Shown here: positions 26,456-36,172 of the stretch, one piece after another | How positions within the stretch are numbered: position 1 is the stretch's first letter | Layout: each line of letters starts with the position of its first letter | NCBI RefSeq assembly: GCF_001509585.1 | Contig: NZ_LNCI01000007.1 | Span: 186,001-250,000, forward strand | Origin: Tropicimonas marinistellae | GTDB lineage: Bacteria; Pseudomonadota; Alphaproteobacteria; Rhodobacterales; Rhodobacteraceae | Length of the DNA: 64,000 nucleotides | Direction of reading: 5' to 3' | The notes under the pieces: model-generated | What the model saw: only the letters and a program-made list of their open reading frames with translations | Databases searched by the model: none | Told to the model about the DNA's origin: nothing | Position numbers and translations under genes: made by a program

Positions 26456-26629
26456 ATGGGAGTTAGCGTCAATAAGAAGGTCAAGGGCGGCAAGGTCGGC
26501 GTCGGCAAAGGTGGCGCCAGTGCCAAAGTTGGCGGCAAGCGTGGTTCAGTAAACGTCGGCAAGAAAGGCCTGAAGGCCAACGTGAAAATCCCCGGCACCG
26601 GGATCAGCGTAGGCAAGAAGATCAAGTAA
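26456..26629 (+). CDS. DUF4236-like Gly/Lys-rich micro-protein
   Basis: This 57-residue frame has a GGGGGGAG ribosome site seven bases before the ATG. It is very rich in Gly, Lys and Val, with repeating short strands (GKVGVGKGG, GKRGSVNVGKKG) and ends KIPGTGISVGKKIK. The SVNVGKKG and IPGTGIS parts match the core of DUF4236 domains, which have an unknown function. No membrane segment or cysteine is present. With about 14 lysines it is strongly basic. Confidence 0.6.
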   Translation: MGVSVNKKVKGGKVGVGKGGASAKVGGKRGSVNVGKKGLKANVKIPGTGISVGKKIK

Positions 26630-27031
26630 CGCCGCGCGAGAGCCCTCACCCTTCCCGGACGTCCTACCGCGTATCCTGAGCGGACGTCGTGTCCGGGGTT
26701 GGCGTCATGAAAAAACTTGGAAACCGGGGCACCCGATGGAGGCGCGCGGCAGTTCCGACGGCGTTTCTCCAATAGTGGCCCTTTGTCGAACCGCCCTCCT
26801 TAGCAGACACGGGCCAGTAACCTTCTTGGATCAATCCTGCAGGAGCTTTGGGGTTGCCGCCAAGTTGCCAAACACCGTTTCATCACCCAAGTCGGCCGTG
26901 GCGATGAGGCCAGATCCGGCGTACTGATGTCTTGCCCCACCAGGTCGGCCGACATGCTTGACGATCAGATCGACTTGTCACGATGATGAGGCAATTGAGG
27001 CGCAGGAATGCGAAAGGGCTAGGAGCACCAA
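26630..27031. other. Intergenic region, no gene seen
   Basis: No supported gene, repeat or strong terminator was seen. The last bases hold the AGGAG ribosome site of the following fusion gene. Confidence 0.5.
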
Positions 27032-29806
27032 TTGAGCAGCGCTCTACCACTTCCTCTCGTCGCCGCGGCGACTATTATTGCTGTCGCGTTTTGGTCCCTC
27101 AAGCCGATCTTCATTTCTCTGATTGGAGACCGGACGGGCTATGCGGAAGTGTTTGTTATCGCCGGGACGATATCGACCTCCGTCAGCTTAGTGGTCTCGC
27201 TCCTAATGGCGCGGAAAACATATCGGCTCATAACGGCGGAAGGGTTCAGCAAAGGTCTGGGGCAGGCGCTGATCTCCGGTGCCTTCCTGGCAATGTGGTA
27301 TTACAGCTTCTACCGAGCGCTCTATGGTGCCGAAAAGGTCGACGCGACTGTAATCGCCTTCTCGTGGCCGTTGATCGCCGTGGTTGCGATGCGCGTATTC
27401 GCAGCCCAACACGCTCGCAAACTGAAATCTGCGGAATGGGCGCTTGTAGTGACGGCCTATTTCGGTGCGATCGCGGTCGGAATATCGGGTATCAATCGCG
27501 GCGGCGCCCTGGGTGGGACGGAACTACTGTTCGCATTTGCTGCCGCGATCGGATCCGGGCTGTATCTGCCCTTTGCGATAAATGCGATCTGGCGTTTCTC
27601 CGACATCCTCGGCAACCGGATCCTCGCCACGTTCTACGTGATTTCATTCGCGAACGCGACGTCGCTGGGACTGGTTTCGACGCTACTCTGGGCGACGGAC
27701 CAGACGCTGTTTTTCTTTGCTGTCGACAGATGGGTAATACTGATCTGTGCGCTCATCGGCATCGGCACCTACCTGCTGGCCGAGATCACCTGGACATGGG
27801 CGTTTTCCGAGTACAAGTCGCTCACATTGTCATCGCTCGTCTACCTGTCGCCAGCGTTCTCGGTAATTCTTCTCTACGTGTTTTTCGACGAGCCCATCGC
27901 CGCGGTGTCTGCGTTCGGCCTTGTGCTGATCCTTTTCTCGAATCTCACGCTGCACGGGTCCTATCAATCGACAAATGCGATCGTACTCGCCCTGATTGGA
28001 ACACTGTATGTCGCCCTCGTCTCGCTCTTCGTGGCGCCAGCCGATGTGCCACGACTTACGGACATGCTCTACTACATCTCGGGCCTCTTCGCGATTCTCT
28101 CAGGCTTTGTACTTTCACGCGTTTCGAGCCGTCGGGCACAGGAGATCGATCAGCGCACAACCATGGTTCGGGCCGTGGTAGACCCTGTCGATTTGAAGAA
28201 GGAGCCGGCCGTAGACGCGGCCGATGCGGTGCTGCGAGGCGTCATAGATATCGAGTTCGCATCCGATCTGGCGGAGAAGGACTTGCGCGCCGATGCGGTT
28301 CGCCGTCTCCTACGCAACGACGCGCTACCGGAAGACGTGCGACGGAAACAGTCGCTTGAATTCGAAACCTGGCTCAACATCCATCGGGATCGTCTTTCCC
28401 TGGGAGAGAAAGCGGCGCTTTGGCTGACCGGCGGCATGAGCATCCTTCTGCTCCTGGTTGTTCGGGGCAATGATCCGCTAAGCACAGTGGGGCTATATGC
28501 CTTTTCCGCGGGCTGCCTCCTCGTGATGTTCTCGATCACGGACTACGAACGGAACAGTTTCCAGGGGTTTCGACGCCAGATCATGCGCCTACAGGACGGG
28601 TTTCGCGAACTCGGCCGCGCGCACTACCTTCCAAAGGCGCTTGTCGACAGTAACGAGTCCCTTGGACTCTACGACAACGCGACCGTCCGATACTGCGATG
28701 AGGAAGGAATGGTCCGTGAGCAGTTTGTGGTCAAGAAGCGCAATACATTTCGTGCGGTCTATCTCGCGGCGTCGTTCCTGCTGGTCGGTGCCCTGCTGAC
28801 ACTGCCGATTTTCATCGCCAACGAGAACGAGGACGGGGCCGTCCTGGCGCTGCGCCCCGGCGTACTGGACGAGTCCGGCTGGGCGCTCGGAGGTAGTTCC
28901 GAAGCTGATCTTGTCATTGGTGTCTTTGATTGGAGCGCGAGTCAGGTCATCGGAGAGGTTGTCGCACAAACTTTGGAGGCGGAACTCGGCATCAACGTCG
29001 TGTTACAGAAGACGACAGTTGACGCCATCTTCCCGATCCTGGCCGACGAAAATGGCGCCATCGATGTGCACAGCGACTTTTGGGCGGGCAATCAACCGGA
29101 GAACCTCGCGCGCTTCGTCGAGCGGCAGCAATCTGTCCGCCTGAACGAAACGCCATACCCTGGCCGACAAGGTATTTATCTTCCTGTCACCGACGCCGAA
29201 CGTTTCGGCCTCTCCGACGTGGCGGATCTTGTCGCTCCGGAAGTCTCAGCCGCGTTCGACACGGACGGGGACGGGCGTGGCGAGATCTGGATCGGAGCGC
29301 CCGGATGGCAGTCGACGCGGGCAACGGAGGAACTCCTACGCTCCTATGGAGTGTGGGAGACGTGGGAACGGCAGGAGTTTTCAGACACGATACTGAAGGC
29401 CAAGTTGCGCCAGTTTCGTGCTCGGGGTCGACCGCTTGTCTTCTACGGCTTCGAGCCGGATTGGATTCACGCGGCCTACAACCTGACAGCACTATCGATC
29501 TCTCAGAAGGATGGACGATGCCCCGACGTTCTGGGCATCGTCCCATTGGGCGATACCTGTGCCTCCGAGACAGTACCGGTGCATCTTGGATACGCAACAA
29601 GGCTGGAGGAAACCCTACCTGGCGCCGCGCGCCTATTGCGGAAGATCGCGTTCCGAACGGAGGATGTGAATGCGTGGCTGGCTGCGATTGCCGCGGGGCA
29701 CCTATCACCCGCCGAAGTGGCTTCCAATTGGCGCGAAGACAACGTCGATATCATCAAAGCTTGGCGCGTCGCCGCGTTCCCTGAGGCAGCTAGCGAAAAC
29801 CGCTAA
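27032..29806 (+). CDS. DMT-type permease fused to OpuAC-type substrate-binding domain
   Basis: This 924-residue protein starts at a TTG with AGGAG six bases upstream. Residues about 1-305 form ten hydrophobic segments of an EamA/DMT permease (WYYSFYRALYGAEKVDATVI; SEYKSLTLSSLVYLSPAFSV). Two more membrane segments follow to about 367, then a charged linker of about 95 residues, two further membrane segments (about 465-510), another soluble stretch, one membrane anchor (about 575-597), and a periplasmic-type domain to the end. That domain starts ADLVIGVFDWSASQVIGEVV and has DVHSDFWAGNQPE, as in glycine-betaine receptors of the OpuAC family. An EF-hand-like DTDGDGRGE loop lies inside it. OpuAC domains normally serve ABC transporters, so this coupling to a secondary carrier is unusual; an osmolyte transporter or sensor is possible. 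Confidence 0.82.
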   Translation: MSSALPLPLVAAATIIAVAFWSLKPIFISLIGDRTGYAEVFVIAGTISTSVSLVVSLLMARKTYRLITAEGFSKGLGQALISGAFLAMWYYSFYRALYGAEKVDATVIAFSWPLIAVVAMRVFAAQHARKLKSAEWALVVTAYFGAIAVGISGINRGGALGGTELLFAFAAAIGSGLYLPFAINAIWRFSDILGNRILATFYVISFANATSLGLVSTLLWATDQTLFFFAVDRWVILICALIGIGTYLLAEITWTWAFSEYKSLTLSSLVYLSPAFSVILLYVFFDEPIAAVSAFGLVLILFSNLTLHGSYQSTNAIVLALIGTLYVALVSLFVAPADVPRLTDMLYYISGLFAILSGFVLSRVSSRRAQEIDQRTTMVRAVVDPVDLKKEPAVDAADAVLRGVIDIEFASDLAEKDLRADAVRRLLRNDALPEDVRRKQSLEFETWLNIHRDRLSLGEKAALWLTGGMSILLLLVVRGNDPLSTVGLYAFSAGCLLVMFSITDYERNSFQGFRRQIMRLQDGFRELGRAHYLPKALVDSNESLGLYDNATVRYCDEEGMVREQFVVKKRNTFRAVYLAASFLLVGALLTLPIFIANENEDGAVLALRPGVLDESGWALGGSSEADLVIGVFDWSASQVIGEVVAQTLEAELGINVVLQKTTVDAIFPILADENGAIDVHSDFWAGNQPENLARFVERQQSVRLNETPYPGRQGIYLPVTDAERFGLSDVADLVAPEVSAAFDTDGDGRGEIWIGAPGWQSTRATEELLRSYGVWETWERQEFSDTILKAKLRQFRARGRPLVFYGFEPDWIHAAYNLTALSISQKDGRCPDVLGIVPLGDTCASETVPVHLGYATRLEETLPGAARLLRKIAFRTEDVNAWLAAIAAGHLSPAEVASNWREDNVDIIKAWRVAAFPEAASENR

Positions 29807-30277
29807 TTCTGCACGACCGAGCATGGTTTGAACGCGGGAAATGATGTTGCAGTCACTCTCAGGCGTGACGTCAACAGACGTTTTCTGAATACGCCCTTTG
29901 TTGTCCATGGCCGCTTCTGGCGATCGGCAAATATCGGCGAGACCATCAATATCCGGCATTCGCCTGTCCGGTCCAGCGCGGGTGCGTGACGCTCTTGCTG
30001 CTGCACGTGCATCGCAGGGCAGCAACGTCGGCAAGGCCGACAAACTCCAAAGGACAAGAGCAACTGCGCCCACCTCCGTCGCGACGGTTCGGCGATGGGC
30101 GCGCGGGTTCAATTCCATCCGTGTCGGAGTGAAGAACCCGACCAACTCCTCCCGTTTTGGGTCATCCGGCACGCACGCTCACTACCAAGGTCGTAAATCC
30201 ATTGTCGGTCTACAAGAATGTCGGGTCTTGTGTCGTTCTGTGCCGTTCGCGCGCGGCCTACATCGCCCCTGGTTTCG
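29807..30277. other. Intergenic region, no gene recognised
   Basis: Long frames cross this stretch on both strands but none has a ribosome site or recognisable family motif. It separates two convergent genes. Confidence 0.45.
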
Positions 30278-31255
30278 TCAAGAGAGCGTAAGAATGGGGC
30301 CATCGAGCAGGCGCATAAGGTCTCCGAAGTAGCCACCGGAACGTGCGGGTTTCGTGGGGTCGGAGGTAATTGCGACCGCCAGGTCACGTTCCCTGTGGGC
30401 GGCAATCACCTGACCACCGTAGCCGCGGCCGAAAATGTAACCCGAGGGAGACACGAACCACCCATAACCGTAGGAAAGGCCCGACCAGGGTGACCTGGTA
30501 TGGGGTCTGATCGAGGCTTCGATCCAGCTGCGTGGAACGACTTGTTGACCCTCGAAGGCGCCCCCATCTCGGAGCATCGTTGCAAGCCTCAACATAGCCG
30601 TCGGCCGGAGTGCCATCTCGTTTCCACCCAGGAAGTACCCCTGCGGGTCGCGGGTCCAGGCCGGAATGTCGATACCAAGATAAGCACCGAGGCGGGAGCG
30701 CGCCTGCTCCAGAAGGCTCAGGCCCGTCGCCTCGGCAAGTACAGCGCCCAGTATATGCGTGGACCCGGTCGAGTAGAGCATGCGGGTGCCGGGTTCCGCG
30801 ACCATCGGGCGGGTGAGCGCATCGGCAATCCAATTCGGTGAACTGACCCAATCACCATATGCGGGGCCGGACGTCCGCTCGAGGCCCGCCCGCAGGGTTA
30901 CCAGGTCTTCCATCGTGATGTCCGCCGCACCCGGTGTGGCGTCCCTTGGAAGGAGCCGCGGCGCCACATCGGCGATCGTGGCCGCAACTGAGGGAACTTC
31001 GCCGCGATCGATTGCACTGCCGAGCAGCAGCGCGACGATGCTTTTCGAGCATGATTTGATGTTGGCTGGTTGATCCAGACCGGGTCCGCGAGGGGCCTCG
31101 GCAAAAACTGTCTCATTGGACAGACGGATCTGGAGCGAGTGTAGCTGCGGGAGGCTTTCAATTGCAGACCGCAGGTCAGCGTCCTGCGCCCGAGCGACAA
31201 GCGGCGCAGCGAGCGTCGCAGTGGCGGACAATGAGAACAGGCGTCGCGTGATCAT
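30278..31255 (-). CDS. Exported serine hydrolase (beta-lactamase/PBP-like)
   Basis: This 325-residue protein begins MITRRLFSLSATATLAAP, a signal peptide with twin arginines and an RRLFSL pattern, so export may be by Tat. The class C-type fold shows the SxxK motif as SCSK and a YST in place of the usual YxN. The C-terminal YGYGWFV strand and GYGGQ motif (in place of KTG/HTG) complete it. It could be an esterase or D-aminopeptidase rather than a true beta-lactamase. The ATG at 31255 is preferred to the 26-residue extension. Confidence 0.82.
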   Translation of the reverse strand: MITRRLFSLSATATLAAPLVARAQDADLRSAIESLPQLHSLQIRLSNETVFAEAPRGPGLDQPANIKSCSKSIVALLLGSAIDRGEVPSVAATIADVAPRLLPRDATPGAADITMEDLVTLRAGLERTSGPAYGDWVSSPNWIADALTRPMVAEPGTRMLYSTGSTHILGAVLAEATGLSLLEQARSRLGAYLGIDIPAWTRDPQGYFLGGNEMALRPTAMLRLATMLRDGGAFEGQQVVPRSWIEASIRPHTRSPWSGLSYGYGWFVSPSGYIFGRGYGGQVIAAHRERDLAVAITSDPTKPARSGGYFGDLMRLLDGPILTLS

Positions 31256-31452
31256 GAACGGTATTGTGAAAAGCGGGGCGCCGCTGTCCAGAAACCGTTG
31301 CTCACGTTTTCGTTGCCTCACCACCAGGCGCAACGGCCCATTGGATCAAGGCGCCTTCCGCGGGCTCGACTGTCCTCAACCTAGGGTTCACGGACGCATA
31401 GAATCAGAAGTGCAGCCGAGCGTGGTGCACCGTTGGCTTCTGTCTTCCGCGG

Positions 31453-32346
31453 TCAGAACAGAAAGTCGCTTGCTTGAAGATCGGACATGTCGACGTTCTT
31501 CAACCGAATTGAATTGGTGCCAGCCTCGATCAACACGTCATCGCCATTCTGCGACATGTGATTGGCCTTCAGATCCCTGAAATTCCTTATTGCCGCCACG
31601 CCGGAAAGATCGATGTCCTCATTGTCGTTCTTCGACGCGAAGTCCGTAACGACGTCCTTGCCGAACTTGCCCGAGAACACGAAGTCATCGGCTCCTTTGC
31701 CGCCTGTGAGCTTGTCGTTACCGGCCCCGCCGTTGACCTTGTCATTGCCGGCGTCCCCGAAAACACGATCATCGCCGCCGTCTCCAAAGACCTTGTCTTT
31801 GCCGTCGCCGCCTCGAACAACGTCCTTGCCGTCGCCCCCGCGCACAAGATCGTTTCCCTTGAATCCGTTTATGTCGTCTTTGATCGAGCCGGTCTTGATC
31901 ACGTCATCGCCGCTGAAGATCTTGCGATTGAGCGCTTGGTTGTCCTTGTTTCCGTAAGTCGCTGTGACGCGGAAGAAGTCTGCCGCATCGAGCTTCATCC
32001 CGGTGACTTCCACGCGGTAGTCGCTAGCCACTTCGAGATAACGGGTGAGCATCCCCTTGTGGGGCGTTTCCATGGAATGCTTCTGGTGAGTTACAGTCTT
32101 GTATTTCAGTCCGCTGCCAAACCACTGGTCTAGCGGGAACTCTGTCGTGGTCGGGCTGGGCACCGTTGGGGCCCCAGGCAACGTCGGCAGGCCCGGAATG
32201 TCACCGACCGGGTCGAAATCGACCTTGAAGCCCTTGGATGTGATGTCGATGACATCTGCCTTGCCATCAAAATAGAACGACGGATGGCCGGGAACACCCT
32301 TCGATTGTTGGCTCTCGACCGCCCCACGCGCAATGAACTTGACCAA
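31453..32346 (-). CDS. RTX-type hemolysin calcium-binding repeat protein
   Basis: This 297-residue protein starts at a TTG (MVKFIARG) with GGGGAGG six bases upstream. Residues about 160-230 contain nonapeptide repeats of the GGxGxDxUx type (RGGDGKDVV, RGGDGKDKV, FGDGGDDRV, FGDAGNDKV, NGGAGNDKL), which bind calcium. There is no signal peptide, and the C-terminus (LQASDFLF) fits a type I secretion signal. No type I exporter genes are in the window. Confidence 0.85.
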   Translation of the reverse strand: MVKFIARGAVESQQSKGVPGHPSFYFDGKADVIDITSKGFKVDFDPVGDIPGLPTLPGAPTVPSPTTTEFPLDQWFGSGLKYKTVTHQKHSMETPHKGMLTRYLEVASDYRVEVTGMKLDAADFFRVTATYGNKDNQALNRKIFSGDDVIKTGSIKDDINGFKGNDLVRGGDGKDVVRGGDGKDKVFGDGGDDRVFGDAGNDKVNGGAGNDKLTGGKGADDFVFSGKFGKDVVTDFASKNDNEDIDLSGVAAIRNFRDLKANHMSQNGDDVLIEAGTNSIRLKNVDMSDLQASDFLF

Positions 32347-32767
32347 TACGACCTCCCCAGGAAAACCACTTCCGCCGATGCTAACGTAACGGCAAGAAGT
32401 CTGGCAAGGGTGACCCCGAGTGGAAGATCACTGACGGAAATGAAGACGCGTGACTCGCCGGTTGGCTTTGGAGGTGCGTGACCCCATTCTGACTCGCAGT
32501 CCAATAACCCGTAGCATCCGGATCGGCACATCTTCGTCCCAAGGCGCAGCACTCGCGCGCGCCGGATCGACGAGCAATGGGTTCGGACTGCCGGCTCCAA
32601 GCGTTCCGAAACGGCACGACGAGGCTTTCGTCGTTGCCAGTTGCCGGCTCAAACAGCACAACCACCCGCGACCAAGTCAGGCGCTTGGAATGCGTTCGCC
32701 GGTGCCCGAAAAGATGCTCAGAAGTGGTTCAAAGCAATGTGGCTGGACAAGTAACCTTGCCCCGTTG
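32347..32767. other. Intergenic region, no gene seen
   Basis: Only overlapping low-complexity frames are present and none has a family motif or ribosome site. The left edge contains the GGGGAGG ribosome site of the RTX gene. Confidence 0.45.
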
Positions 32768-33388
32768 TCAATGGATCATGCCTTCCGCACCCGCGGCGAG
32801 CGTTGTCAGGATCGTTGCCGTCAAAAGAACCGAAACGATACCGAGGCCAATCCCGACCGCTGCGACCAAACCATCGTGCTCCACCAAGCCGACGCCCACA
32901 ATGAAAAGCGAAATGGCCGGGAACCATCCGCTGAAAGGTACGGGCAAGAACAGCGCGAAGGCGATCACAAACAGCATTAGGCCCAGCATTCGCTCGTACC
33001 GTCTCGTGAAAAGCGCTGTATGGCGCTTCGTCAGCACGCGCTCTAGCCTGCGAGTGACGGGTCTGAGGCGAAGCACCGTCCGTCGTAGATTGGCCTGATC
33101 GAGTTCCAGACGCGCCAGCCGCCCAGGAAGCCTAACATACGGGAAGCCGAGTATCATCTGGCCCGTCGTAACCAGAAGCGGCAAGCCGGTGATAAGGGAT
33201 GACCCCGGCGGCAGCGGAAGCAATGTCAGCAGTGAAAATAGGACGATCGCCCATCCGAATGATGCTTCGCCCAACGACGACAGCAGGTTGCCAAGCGTCA
33301 ATGTTCCCGCGATGTGATGGTCGCGCGAAGTCCGCAGGATAGGAAGCGAAAGAGATGGCCGCCTGCGTAATCCGTCCTGCCGTTGCAT
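32768..33388 (-). CDS. ExoD-family membrane protein
   Basis: This 206-residue protein shows ExoD features: LGNLLSSLGEASFGWAIVLFSLLTLLPLPPGSS, represented by the key LLPLPPGSS and ERMLGLMLFVIAFALFLPVP motifs, plus a GWFPAISLFIVGVGL hairpin. ExoD proteins affect exopolysaccharide production by an unclear mechanism. Four to five membrane segments are predicted by eye. No neighbouring polysaccharide genes support a pathway. Confidence 0.85.
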   Translation of the reverse strand: MQRQDGLRRRPSLSLPILRTSRDHHIAGTLTLGNLLSSLGEASFGWAIVLFSLLTLLPLPPGSSLITGLPLLVTTGQMILGFPYVRLPGRLARLELDQANLRRTVLRLRPVTRRLERVLTKRHTALFTRRYERMLGLMLFVIAFALFLPVPFSGWFPAISLFIVGVGLVEHDGLVAAVGIGLGIVSVLLTATILTTLAAGAEGMIH

Positions 33389-33677
33389 CCTGTCCCTTTC
33401 AAGCGATCGTTCCGCATATCATGCTTCAATCGGCCATATGCAATCCCGAGGCGCATCTTACATGCCAAAAATCGAGAGAGACTAAAGGCTATTCAGGTAG
33501 TGTTTCGCAGGAAGACACAGAAACCGCACTGGACTGGCGAGAAGACATTACCCGGATCGCCGCAGACGGCTTCGGTCTCGCCCTGTAGTTACGCAATCGC
33601 TTGCCGATCCGGTCGCCAGCAAACATGATCAATGGCAGCGGCGTTGATGCGCTCAGAAGCAGATTTCGGAGGAGACT

Positions 33678-33986
33678 GTGAGCGGGACGGTAATCCAGGA
33701 AGACCTGACGATTGAGGGTAATCTGACAGTTAAGGATGGGACGGTTTCCATCAGCGGCACGGTTGTCGGCGAAATCGATGCCAACATGGTTGAAATCCTG
33801 TCTTCGGGTCACGTGACGGGGAGCGTTACGGCTGTGAACGTTACGATATCCGGAGCGCTTGAAGGGCGCGTCACATGCAGTGAACTCACCCTGGAGGAGA
33901 GATCTGAACTGAAGGCCGATGTATCTGCACAAACCATGTCAATGAGTTCGGGCGCCAAGGTTCATGGCAAGGTTGCCGTTGGCTGA
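33678..33986 (+). CDS. Bactofilin-type polymer-forming protein
   Basis: This 102-residue protein starts at a GTG with GGAGGAG three to four bases upstream. It has no signal peptide and is made of short beta-strand repeats with alternating valine and glycine (LTIEGNLTVKDGTVSISGTVVGEI, summarised by NLTVKDG and ISGTVVGEI). These match the right-handed beta-helix of bactofilins. It is near the short end of the family and stands alone, without a peptidase or peptidoglycan gene next to it. Confidence 0.82.
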   Translation: MSGTVIQEDLTIEGNLTVKDGTVSISGTVVGEIDANMVEILSSGHVTGSVTAVNVTISGALEGRVTCSELTLEERSELKADVSAQTMSMSSGAKVHGKVAVG

Positions 33987-34302
33987 GATGAGACGCCTGC
34001 CACAGCAGAAAGCCTCCCACCGAATGTTGGCGGATGTGTGCCCGTCGCCCGGCCACGTCCAATCCGGCAGCCGATATACATGATGCGTTGAGTTCGAGCT
34101 TCGACGTGCCGCTGCTCCGCCGCCGGTTCCCGGGACAGAGGACGTGATTTCTGCCCTACCGCTCCGCACGGCCACGGCGTGCTACTCGGCACGTATACGG
34201 ATCGCACCCTTGCGTTCCGAGAGATGGACGCGGAACACTGTGGGACCGCGGACGTGACGCTGCGCCGTTTCCGACACCGAAGCGACCAATGGAAAAGTGG
34301 TG
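33987..34302. other. Intergenic region, no gene seen
   Basis: No supported gene, repeat or terminator was seen between the bactofilin and DUF1059 genes, which are convergent. Confidence 0.45.
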
Positions 34303-34476
34303 CTACTCGTCCTTGATCGCGCCCTTTACGTGCTCGACCAGCTCAGGTGTCGCATCCAGGCCATGAACTTCCTTCGCATGAGCTGCTGCAGACTGCAGGA
34401 TTTCCTGTTCGGTCTCAGCGCGAGCTTCAAAGTCGCAACCAGGCATCAGATCTCCGCACTTCAGTACCTTGGTCAT
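34303..34476 (-). CDS. DUF1059 small protein
   Basis: This 57-residue protein begins MTKVLKCGDLMPGCDFEA and contains AAAHAKEVHGLD, the conserved Cys-Cys and HxxxxHG-like pattern of DUF1059. GGAGG lies about six bases before the ATG at 34476; the 34524 start has no such site. The function of the family is unknown; two Cys and one or two His residues hint at metal binding. Confidence 0.85.
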   Translation of the reverse strand: MTKVLKCGDLMPGCDFEARAETEQEILQSAAAHAKEVHGLDATPELVEHVKGAIKDE

Positions 34477-34862
34477 GTTTTCCTCCCTTCGGTCGTCGTG
34501 CTGGCACTTTATCACAGAATTCAATTCGGACTTAGACGTCGCCGGTCGGGAGAACCGATGTTGCTCGGGATGTCTTGTCGAGGACGGGGATTCTCACAGC
34601 AGTTCTAACGGCGATCCAGTTGGTTACGTCGCCCCGCCCGCGGTGACTTCACTACCTGCGCATACCCGCCATTGGACCATTTTCAAATACGCGCGATTCT
34701 CCGGGTTTGCGTTCTTCGTTGATGGAGAACGTATTTAGACGACCGCCGCCATGATCGAAGTCCGGCGATCTGCACCATGTATCGCGATGTGGTGCACGTC
34801 GTTGGCTTACATCTTAGGAGTCGCGTCGGCCTGCGATACAGGCTTGCTCCCAATTCAATCGT
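34477..34862. other. Intergenic region, no gene seen
   Basis: Short frames only. Nothing with a ribosome site or recognisable product was seen. The left side should hold the DUF1059 promoter. Confidence 0.45.
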
Positions 34863-36167
34863 TCAACCCGACCGGGACCAATCGACGAGCTTGGACTTGT
34901 AGTCTGTGCGGGGCAACGTCCCAAAAGGCACCAGCGTGATTTCGGTCGTTACGAGCAGTTCGTCTCGAATGCGTTGGCCGATGCGTTTGGCCAGGCCCTG
35001 ATCGGGCGTCACGCCCCGGGCCAGTTCCACAACCACTGGGAGAGGCGGCGCTTGCTTGACGGCTTTCACGTTCGGTTGAATTGAAATCGTACCGCTCACG
35101 TCCCCGCCGATTCTTGCGACGACATCCCGTACCGCGGACGGAAACACGTTGACGCCACGTACAATCAAGAGGTCATCCGTCCGTCCGATGCAGCGGACAC
35201 GCGGAGTCGTTCGACCGCAGGCACATCGCCCCATTGAAAGACGCACCCGATCACGCGAACGGAATCGCAATAGCGGGGCGGCCCTTTGCCGGAGGTGCGT
35301 GTAGACCAACTCGCCCTCCGCGCCATCCTCCAACGGAAGAACCTCGCCCGTTTCAGGGTCGATAAGCTCGAAATGGACCAAGCCGCCGCCGGAAAAGTGC
35401 ATGCCGTCCTGCTGGGTGCATTCTCCCCATAGAGAAACCGAGATATCTCCAATTCCCATGGCCTCGGTCACACGAGCACCCCAGGCCGCTTCGATCCGCC
35501 GCCTCATCTCTGGCTCGCCGCCTCCTGGTTCACCAGCAACGAGGATCTTGTTCACCGAAGAGATGGCTATATCGAGGCCTCGCTCCTCCGCCCATTCGGC
35601 AAGGTACATCGCATAGGATGGGGTACAGCCAAGCACCGTTGGTTTCAGAAGCTGAACGGCGGTCATCAGTCGCTCTGTATTTCCGGCGCCAACGGGTATG
35701 TGACAGACGCCTATCCGGGCAAAGGCATCAAGGGTCACACCCGCCACGAAAGGTCCGGCGTTGTAAGTGGTCACCATCCGCTCGCCGGCTGACAGGCCGC
35801 TTGCCCCGTAGGATCTGGTCGAAATCTCGATCCAGTTCGAGAGGTCTTCTGCGGTCAAGGGAATGTAACTCGGTGTCCCAGTGGTTCCGCTTGTCGAATA
35901 GACTCGGACAACCTCTTCCATTGGTGCCGCAAGGTGTGTGCCGATTGGATGCGCTTTGTCACGCGATGCGCGAAGCTCATCCTTCTCTGTAAATGGAAGC
36001 TCGTGCAGGTTCGAAAGCCCTCCGGCATCCTCCGCTGACCGGATGCCGACCGATGCCAGTTTTTCTCGGTAGAACGCAGAGTGCCCGAGAAGATACGCGA
36101 TCTGAGTGCGAAAGACCGGCTCGTCCAGCGACCGCTGTTCTTCCCGTGAGAGGTGTTCTTCACTCAT
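34863..36167 (-). CDS. Phenylacetate-CoA ligase-like (PaaK family) enzyme
   Basis: This 434-residue adenylate-forming protein has the PaaK ATP loop TSGTTGTPSYIPLT (residues about 93-106), MGIGDISVSLWGEC, and a CACGRTTPRV segment as in PaaK enzymes. It should activate a carboxylic acid as CoA thioester. The ATG at 36167 has GGAG eight bases upstream; a GTG at 36176 overlaps the upstream stop but lacks spacing. No other phenylacetate genes are present, so the substrate is unknown. It is coupled to the citryl-CoA-lyase-like gene. Confidence 0.82.
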   Translation of the reverse strand: MSEEHLSREEQRSLDEPVFRTQIAYLLGHSAFYREKLASVGIRSAEDAGGLSNLHELPFTEKDELRASRDKAHPIGTHLAAPMEEVVRVYSTSGTTGTPSYIPLTAEDLSNWIEISTRSYGASGLSAGERMVTTYNAGPFVAGVTLDAFARIGVCHIPVGAGNTERLMTAVQLLKPTVLGCTPSYAMYLAEWAEERGLDIAISSVNKILVAGEPGGGEPEMRRRIEAAWGARVTEAMGIGDISVSLWGECTQQDGMHFSGGGLVHFELIDPETGEVLPLEDGAEGELVYTHLRQRAAPLLRFRSRDRVRLSMGRCACGRTTPRVRCIGRTDDLLIVRGVNVFPSAVRDVVARIGGDVSGTISIQPNVKAVKQAPPLPVVVELARGVTPDQGLAKRIGQRIRDELLVTTEITLVPFGTLPRTDYKSKLVDWSRSG

Positions 36168-36172
36168 TGGGT

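Noticed and set aside
29813-30270. Frames of 86-155 codons on both strands
   Set aside because: No ribosome site, motif or conserved pattern could be seen; a recombinase or transposase tail was considered but could not be supported.
31650-31900. Repeat region resembling a short array
   Set aside because: The repeats are 27-base codon repeats of the RTX calcium-binding motif, not CRISPR repeats with spacers.
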